Source: Candidatus Moraniibacteriota bacterium (lineage in GTDB: Bacteria > Patescibacteriota > Minisyncoccia > Moranbacterales > GCA-2747515). From it: DNA of 7,614 nt. The first letter of the stretch is position 1. Each line of letters starts with the position of its first letter. The position numbers and the translations under genes are program-made. The stretch lies in the NCBI GenBank assembly GCA_027016355.1, contig JALWAF010000168.1, positions 11,119 through 18,732 on the forward strand. The letters are read 5' to 3'. Below are positions 1 to 4,860 of this stretch, piece after piece. The notes below the pieces were generated by a model. It searched no databases. It saw only the letters and a list, made by a program, of their open reading frames with translations, and had not been told where the DNA came from.

Positions 1-624
1 AATATATTTTTTTGTAATACCAAATTTTTTTGATATATTTTTCCCGTTACAAAATTTACTTTCAATAAAAAATCTCTTATCCAATCCAGAATACACCACA
101 TCAACCATATTTGGAGCTTTATTATAAATATCCATTACATCATCTGCAATTGTGCGAGATACAGCAATTATATGGTCTGCTTTTTTTATCATAAATCGCT
201 TGATTGTTTTGGCCTGCAAGCGTGCAACTTTTTTGTAACTTTCTGGTGTTTTTAATACACCCAAGTCATGAACTGTCAAAACTACACGACCACGATAAGT
301 TGCGGGTATTTGTACTTCCGTTGATGTTACATGTAATACATCTAAATTTTCACGGGAAAGAATTGCTGAAGCTAATATTTCATTATATGCCCCTGGCAAA
401 TATTTCTTATAATCTGAAAATGGATAAAATACAATTTTTACATTCTTCTTTGTGAATTTACGTACATCTTTTTGTCGAACACTTGCATCAAAAAAAATTA
501 CATACTCATTCTCATGATCGCTTTCAAGTAAATAACGAATAAGTTGGTATGTGTAATGTCCTACACCGATTGATTCACCTTTATGTGGATTTAAAATTTT
601 TCGTGCATCAATTCCTATTCGCAT
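1..624 (-). CDS. Glycosyltransferase family 4 (GT-B), N-terminal part, runs off the window
   Basis: The 208 visible residues are the acceptor-side Rossmann half of a GT-B retaining glycosyltransferase (GT4). Family members move a sugar from a nucleotide-sugar donor to a glycan or lipid at the cytoplasmic face of the membrane. The start MRIGIDAR opens beta-strand 1 and is typical of GT4. It is followed by a glycine loop (SIGVGHYTYQLIRYL, residues 19-33), LDVLHVTSTEVQIP (94-107), VVLTVHDLG (114-122), ADHIIAVSRTIADDV (149-163) and VVYSGLDKRFF (176-186), all in family order. The C-terminal donor-binding half with the EX7E motif lies beyond base 1, so catalytic competence and sugar specificity cannot be judged. 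The ATG at 624-622 lies 18 bases after the argS stop with no terminator between, so co-transcription with argS is likely. No Shine-Dalgarno sequence is visible. Family call is firm; substrate is unknown. Confidence 0.9.
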   Translation of the reverse strand, partial: MRIGIDARKILNPHKGESIGVGHYTYQLIRYLLESDHENEYVIFFDASVRQKDVRKFTKKNVKIVFYPFSDYKKYLPGAYNEILASAILSRENLDVLHVTSTEVQIPATYRGRVVLTVHDLGVLKTPESYKKVARLQAKTIKRFMIKKADHIIAVSRTIADDVMDIYNKAPNMVDVVYSGLDKRFFIESKFCNGKNISKKFGITKKYI

Positions 625-642
625 ATTTTTACAAATCAAAAA

Positions 643-2346
643 TTACATTTGTTCTGGAGTACGAATACCTAAGAGGCTTGTACCATTTTTTATTACCTGA
701 GCCACTGCAACTGTCACTGCTGTACGGTAGGCTGAACGCTCTGGATTATTTGTATCAACAATTTTATTTTTTGAATAATAAGAATTGTATGTGTGTGCAA
801 GTTCCAAAAGATAATTTGCAATGTGGTGTGGCGCATACTCTTTTTCAGCTCGCTCTACAGTATCCCCAAATTGTGCAAGAATTTTCTCAATATTAACACT
901 TTGGTTACACGCATTTTCAAATGATATTTCAATGTTATTTTCCTTTGCCTTTGTTTTCACAGACTGACATCTCGCATATGTATATTGCAAATATGGTCCA
1001 GAATCTCCATCAAAAGACAATGCTATATCCGCATCATACACAATGTTTTTACCTGCATGTTGTTTAAGAATGCTAAATTTAATACCAGCTACAGCAATTG
1101 CATTTATTGTATCTTGTACTACATCATCCTTAGCTCTCTCACTCATTTTTTCCATTGCAACTTTCTGTGCATCTTCAATAAGAGATTCTCCTGTTATCAC
1201 ATTACCACTACGTGACGACATTTTCCCAGATGCTAATTGCATCATGCCATGAGACACATGTCTAATCTTACCTACAAAAGATGGGTCAACGAGTTCTAAT
1301 GCTTTTTGTACAACCTTAAAATATTCTTCTTGTTCAACTGCTGTTGTAATTACATATATATCCGATGGAGACCTTTTCTTTTTCAACATTGCAAGACCTA
1401 GCTCCTTTGCTTCATATGTTGGCAAGCCCTCTGCTGTTATAAATACTCGCTTGTGCAAACCATATTTTTCACCATCAAAAATAATAGCACCATCACTTTC
1501 TTCAAAAATATCACCTATGTGTTCACGTACAATTTTTTCACCTATTTGCCATGTTTCACTCTCAAAATAATACTGGTCAAATTTTGTGCCAAGTATCTCA
1601 TAAATTTCTTCAAAACGCTCAAGTGTTTTGGTACGTCCTATTTCATATATCTTCATCAATTCTGAATCGCTCTTAGCATATACTGCCGCATTTATTACAT
1701 TAATTTCTTTTTTTGCATTCTCATCATCTTCTGATGCTGCATGACCATAAGCATAAGCTTCTCCAATTTTATTAATATCCGTTGGCTCAAAGTTTAACTT
1801 ATTAAGACCCCACAAAGCTTTAGCAACATGTGGTCCAACATCACCTTGATAATTTGCTCGCACAACCTTTGCACCAGAAAATGCAATAATACGTGACAGT
1901 GACTCCCCAATTGTATTACTCATGAGATGTCCTATATGAAATGGTTTAAATGGATTTGGTTGTGTGTATTCAATTGTGACTACCTTCCCTTTCAATTTAT
2001 CATTACTGCCATATTTATCTCTGTTGTCAACTATATTTTTTAATTCTTGTGTAAATACACTTCTGTCAAATATAAAATTAATATAACCAGGTTGTGCTAC
2101 CTCAATATTTGATAATTGTGGAGTATCAAAATTATCCAAAACACTAACAAGCTCCTGTGCAATATCAAAAGGTGATTTTTTCAATTCTTTTGCTAATATA
2201 AATGCAATGTTTGTAGTCCAATCGCCATGAGAATACTCTTTTGGACGTTCCACAACAACATCAGGCACTACAAATTTACTCCACACACTATCATTTTGAA
2301 GTTTTGTAATTCCATCAACAATCAATTGTTCTATTATCTGTTTCAT
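643..2346 (-). CDS. argS: Arginyl-tRNA synthetase
   Basis: This 567-residue class I aminoacyl-tRNA synthetase charges tRNA-Arg with arginine in the cytoplasm using ATP. The length is normal for bacterial ArgRS. An N-terminal Arg-tRNA recognition domain covers about 1-92 (GDWTTNIAFILAKEL, 41-55). The Rossmann catalytic core carries PFHIGHL, with HIGH at 137-140, then YQGDVGPHV (166-174) and GLPTYEAKELGLA (307-319). A KMSSRSGN loop at 375-382 stands in for KMSKS. The alpha-helical DALR anticodon-binding domain runs from about 449 (SGPYLQYTYAR) to the end. The KMSK lysine is replaced by Ser, but Lys134 sits three residues before HIGH. ArgRS enzymes are known to use an upstream lysine to compensate in this way. 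The ATG at 2346 gives a complete N-terminal domain. The gene lies downstream of the dnaJ terminator and is followed after 18 bases by a glycosyltransferase gene. Function is secure. Confidence 0.98.
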   Translation of the reverse strand: MKQIIEQLIVDGITKLQNDSVWSKFVVPDVVVERPKEYSHGDWTTNIAFILAKELKKSPFDIAQELVSVLDNFDTPQLSNIEVAQPGYINFIFDRSVFTQELKNIVDNRDKYGSNDKLKGKVVTIEYTQPNPFKPFHIGHLMSNTIGESLSRIIAFSGAKVVRANYQGDVGPHVAKALWGLNKLNFEPTDINKIGEAYAYGHAASEDDENAKKEINVINAAVYAKSDSELMKIYEIGRTKTLERFEEIYEILGTKFDQYYFESETWQIGEKIVREHIGDIFEESDGAIIFDGEKYGLHKRVFITAEGLPTYEAKELGLAMLKKKRSPSDIYVITTAVEQEEYFKVVQKALELVDPSFVGKIRHVSHGMMQLASGKMSSRSGNVITGESLIEDAQKVAMEKMSERAKDDVVQDTINAIAVAGIKFSILKQHAGKNIVYDADIALSFDGDSGPYLQYTYARCQSVKTKAKENNIEISFENACNQSVNIEKILAQFGDTVERAEKEYAPHHIANYLLELAHTYNSYYSKNKIVDTNNPERSAYRTAVTVAVAQVIKNGTSLLGIRTPEQM

Positions 2347-2371
2347 AATTCATATATTTAACATCTTTACC

Positions 2372-2401
2372 TTATCATGTAAAAAATAATTAATCAATCA
2401 A
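2372..2401 (-). promoter_or_regulatory. Possible promoter of argS
   Basis: On the minus strand a TTGATT hexamer (2401-2396) is followed, 18 bases later, by TGATAA (2377-2372), about 25 bases before the argS ATG. The -35-like box would begin in the T run of the preceding dnaJ terminator, a compact arrangement. In such AT-rich sequence these matches occur easily by chance. The main support is context: argS follows a good terminator and needs a promoter in this 98-base gap. Confidence 0.3.
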
Positions 2402-2403
2402 AA

Positions 2404-2422
2404 GACGGGCATAGAGCCCGTC
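2404..2422 (-). terminator. Rho-independent terminator after dnaJ
   Basis: On the minus strand GACGGGC and GCCCGTC form a perfect 7-bp, GC-rich stem around a 5-base loop (TCTAT). It is followed directly by TTTTGATTGATTAATTA and, ten or so bases on, by a T6 run. It lies 22 bases past the dnaJ stop codon and stands out in this AT-rich gap. The first T run is short, so termination may be incomplete, allowing some read-through into argS. The plus-strand reading lacks a T run, so it is assigned to the minus strand. Confidence 0.8.
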
Positions 2423-2444
2423 AATATACAATTTATTTAAGATG

Positions 2445-3542
2445 TTATTGTAAATCTTTTAGTTGCTCTATTAATTTCTTTTCTTTTCGTGACAGTTTTG
2501 TTGGCACATCTACAATTACTTCAACGAGATGATCACCGCGACCAATACCTCGTAATTTTGGTATACCTTTACCACGTATTTTATAAATTTCTCCTGATTG
2601 TGTGCCTGCTGGAATTTTCATTTTGACCATGCCATCAACTGTTTCAATGTCGATTTTATCTCCCAGTGCAGCTTGGGCAAAACTTATATGAGATGTTGTA
2701 CGAATATCATATCCATCACGTACAAAACGACTATCTGGCTTAATATGTACAGTAACAATTAAATCACCTGCTGGTGCACCGCCTTGACCAACTTCACCCT
2801 TACCTGCAATTGCAATTGATTGACCATCATTGATACCAGCTGGTATATCAATTGATTCTCTTACTTCTTCCTTATACTGACCAGCACCTTTGCATTTAGA
2901 ACATTTTTTATCAAATGTTTTGCCTTTTCCACCACAATCATCACATACAACTTGTTGCGCAATTGTACCAAGAATTGTTTGCATTGTTTTTTGTACATGT
3001 CCACTACCACCACACGTTTTGCAAGTTTCTTCTTTTGCACCAGGCTCACCACCAGTACCATTACAATGACTACACTCTACTGATTTATATACAGAAATTT
3101 CTTTGATTGTTCCCTTAATCACTTCAGAAAAATCAATTTCTATATCTACTTGTATATCACGTCCACGTCTACCACCTCGTCTACCACCACCAAACATTTC
3201 AGAAAAAATGTCTTCTGCGCCACCACCGCCAAAATTAAACTCAAATCCTTGCCCTCCTGCACCTTGTTGAAAATTAGAAAAATCAAAACCTCCAAAACCT
3301 CCGCCAGATGTACCTGATCCACCAGTAGCACCATTAAATGTTTGACCAAACTGATCATATTGTGCTCGTTTTGTGCTATCAGACAATGTTTGATAAGCCT
3401 CATTCACTTCTTTAAACTTTGCTTCATCACCACCATCTTTATCTGGATGATATTTATGTGCCATCTTGCGATATGCTTTTTTGATTTCTGCATCAGATGC
3501 ATCCTTTGATACACCTAAAATTTCATAAAAGTTTTTTGACAT
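2445..3542 (-). CDS. dnaJ: Chaperone protein DnaJ (type I Hsp40)
   Basis: This 365-residue co-chaperone stimulates the DnaK ATPase, delivers unfolded clients in the cytoplasm and helps in the heat-shock response. All type I parts are present. The J domain (about 4-66) carries HPD at 32-34. A Gly/Phe-rich linker covers about 71-120. The zinc-binding region has four CxxCxGxG motifs: CSHCNGTG (157-164), CKTCGGSG (174-181), CDDCGGKG (200-207) and CSKCKGAG (214-221). The C-terminal substrate-binding and dimerisation beta domains run from about 226 to 350, ending in a short charged helix. All eight zinc-ligand cysteines are intact, and the length is close to the usual 370-380. The ATG at 3542 begins the J domain directly. 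dnaK, grpE and hrcA are not next to it. A CIRCE operator 50 bases upstream points to repression by HrcA, and a GC-rich hairpin follows the gene, so it is probably a single-gene heat-shock unit. No Shine-Dalgarno sequence is visible. Confidence 0.98.
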   Translation of the reverse strand: MSKNFYEILGVSKDASDAEIKKAYRKMAHKYHPDKDGGDEAKFKEVNEAYQTLSDSTKRAQYDQFGQTFNGATGGSGTSGGGFGGFDFSNFQQGAGGQGFEFNFGGGGAEDIFSEMFGGGRRGGRRGRDIQVDIEIDFSEVIKGTIKEISVYKSVECSHCNGTGGEPGAKEETCKTCGGSGHVQKTMQTILGTIAQQVVCDDCGGKGKTFDKKCSKCKGAGQYKEEVRESIDIPAGINDGQSIAIAGKGEVGQGGAPAGDLIVTVHIKPDSRFVRDGYDIRTTSHISFAQAALGDKIDIETVDGMVKMKIPAGTQSGEIYKIRGKGIPKLRGIGRGDHLVEVIVDVPTKLSRKEKKLIEQLKDLQ

Positions 3543-3570
3543 ATTTTTATAATCTTAATTACCAATACTT

Positions 3571-3599
3571 ATATTATCATAAAAAGCAAAAATTAGCAA
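3571..3599 (-). promoter_or_regulatory. Possible promoter of dnaJ overlapping the CIRCE operator
   Basis: On the minus strand TTGCTA (3599-3594), which is part of the proximal CIRCE arm, could serve as a -35 box. The stretch TATGATAATAT (3581-3571) just downstream holds several -10-like hexamers (TATGAT, GATAAT, TAATAT); TAATAT gives a 17-base spacer. This would put HrcA binding directly on the promoter. An alternative is TATAAA at 3628-3623, upstream of CIRCE, which would place the operator in the transcribed leader, but it has no convincing -35 partner. Box assignment is uncertain. Confidence 0.35.
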
Positions 3600-3619
3600 T
3601 CTCCCATTGAGAGTGCTAA
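3581..3619 (-). terminator. Possible terminator of the upstream envelope genes, formed by the CIRCE hairpin
   Basis: A minus-strand transcript leaving the gene that ends at 3635 runs straight into the CIRCE repeat. As RNA it can fold as TTAGCA/TGCTAA outer pairs and CTCTC/GGGAG inner pairs around an AAT loop, with a 2-base bulge. The fold is followed by TTTTTGCTTTTT (3592-3581). This resembles an intrinsic terminator, and no other hairpin lies between the two genes. It overlaps the operator, so termination is an inference. Confidence 0.45.
3593..3619 (-). promoter_or_regulatory. CIRCE operator (HrcA binding site) upstream of dnaJ
   Basis: The known CIRCE consensus is TTAGCACTC-N9-GAGTGCTAA. 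Read on the plus strand, this site has TTAGCAATC (3593-3601), a 9-base spacer (TCCCATTGA) and GAGTGCTAA (3611-3619). That is 17 of 18 consensus positions with the exact spacer length. It lies 50 bases upstream of the dnaJ start, where HrcA-regulated chaperone genes carry it. The inverted repeat continues outward as AAAAATTAGCA and TGCTAATTTTT, giving 11-bp perfect outer arms. HrcA itself is not encoded in the window, so its presence in this genome is inferred. Confidence 0.95.
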
Positions 3620-3634
3620 TTTTTTATATTTTCA

Positions 3635-4822
3635 TTAAAAAATAATATCCTTATCTACAAATCCATCTTTTACATTAACATCTATTTGTCGCTCCTTCTC
3701 TTCACCTCCAATTAACTGTCCCCTTACTTTCATTTTATATTGCCCATTATTTGCAAGCATATAATATCTCCCAATTACATCAGTTACAGCAAATGTATTT
3801 TTTTTACCTGTATTATCGTATAAATTTACAACTGCAAATGGTACAGGTTTTTTATCATCTGTTGTTACAGTACCATGATCTTTTTTCTTGAAAAAATAAA
3901 TTACAATAAAAAATATGCAGTTGATAATTACAAGTATAATATTAAATATTGATGGATAAAAAAATGTTATCAATATAGTCGCTATAAATCCAATAAAATA
4001 CAAAGATGTAAATAAATATTTTTTAACCAATGACCATGTACTTGTATATGCCATAACTTTTCTATTGGCATACTCCTTCCAATCAATTGATGTAGATTTC
4101 AATGCAATATTTACCCTCAAAACTTCATCACCTATGGTGTTTATTTCATCACCTGTATACAACATACCATACACACTATCCTCATCACTATCCGTAAACG
4201 CTTTATAATTTTTTTTGTAAGCATCAAGTCTATATGTTCCTTCGCCAGCAAGAAAACCAAATCTACCATCTTTATCTGAATATGTTGTCTCCAATTCTTT
4301 CATACTGCTATCAAAAAGAGTAACTTTTGCTGCTGCTATTGGTCTTTTTGTATCAATGTCAAAAACAATTCCCCACCGCTTTTGTTTTTTACGTTTTATA
4401 AATACACCAAAAAAATTAAGAAGCATTAAATCTTGTATTGCTGTTGGAGTTGTTGCAAAAAACGGCACCGCTGTTCCTGCAGCGACCACTACAGCTCCAG
4501 CTGTGACACCAACTGCACCAACTATCTGAATTGGTTTCTTATGTTTTGTTATGGTTTCTGTTATGGTTGTTGTCGTTATTTTTGTTGTTGTCGTAACTAT
4601 ATCAGTCGTTATATCATCAATAATTTGTGAGTTTATAAGTTTTGTATTATTATCAACTTTTGGTCGTAAATGATCATCTCCGGTATCTGGAATATTGTCT
4701 ATAATATAATACCCATATGTTATAAACGGCAAAAACAACATGAAAACACTAAGTGATAAAATATACTTTACTACAATATTTTTACTTTGTGATTTCATAA
4801 ATAATTTAACTATAATCTTCAT
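3635..4822 (-). CDS. Membrane protein with two carboxypeptidase-regulatory-like domains
   Basis: This 395-residue protein has no firm functional name. Visible order: a basic N-terminus and a hydrophobic span or signal anchor (about 17-41), a Thr-rich low-complexity stretch (71-92, TTTT runs), and a Gly/Ala/Val-rich span (98-124) running to a further hydrophobic patch (about 131-142). Next come a basic cluster KRKKQKR (143-149) and a first beta-sandwich of CarboxypepD_reg type (150-242: DTKRPIAAAKVTLFD, SDKDGRFGF, GTYRLDAYKKNY). A short IDWKEYANRK segment (246-255), a two-span membrane hairpin (267-288, 292-311), KKK, and a second similar domain (316-395: KKPVPFAVVNLYD, TDVIGRYYML) follow. The beta domains resemble those of envelope proteins I recall from Parcubacteria. 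Positive-inside reasoning would put both beta domains in the cytoplasm, which is unexpected. It begins 38 bases after the fibre gene with no terminator between, so they are probably co-transcribed. A later in-frame ATG (residue 9) is a possible alternative start. Confidence 0.8.
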   Translation of the reverse strand: MKIIVKLFMKSQSKNIVVKYILSLSVFMLFLPFITYGYYIIDNIPDTGDDHLRPKVDNNTKLINSQIIDDITTDIVTTTTKITTTTITETITKHKKPIQIVGAVGVTAGAVVVAAGTAVPFFATTPTAIQDLMLLNFFGVFIKRKKQKRWGIVFDIDTKRPIAAAKVTLFDSSMKELETTYSDKDGRFGFLAGEGTYRLDAYKKNYKAFTDSDEDSVYGMLYTGDEINTIGDEVLRVNIALKSTSIDWKEYANRKVMAYTSTWSLVKKYLFTSLYFIGFIATILITFFYPSIFNIILVIINCIFFIVIYFFKKKDHGTVTTDDKKPVPFAVVNLYDNTGKKNTFAVTDVIGRYYMLANNGQYKMKVRGQLIGGEEKERQIDVNVKDGFVDKDIIF

Positions 4823-4860
4823 ATTATGAACTAATACAACAATTCTTTATGAAAAAATTA

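Noticed and set aside
490..497. Run of eight A (T on the coding strand) in the glycosyltransferase as a phase-variation tract
   Set aside because: Such runs are frequent in this AT-rich sequence, the frame is intact, and nothing else suggests switching.
4433..4630. Plus-strand open frame coding a very Cys-rich 65-residue peptide
   Set aside because: It is the complement of the Thr-rich and Gly/Ala/Val-rich coding stretch of the membrane protein; the cysteines arise from low-complexity codons read backwards. No promoter or ribosome site supports it.
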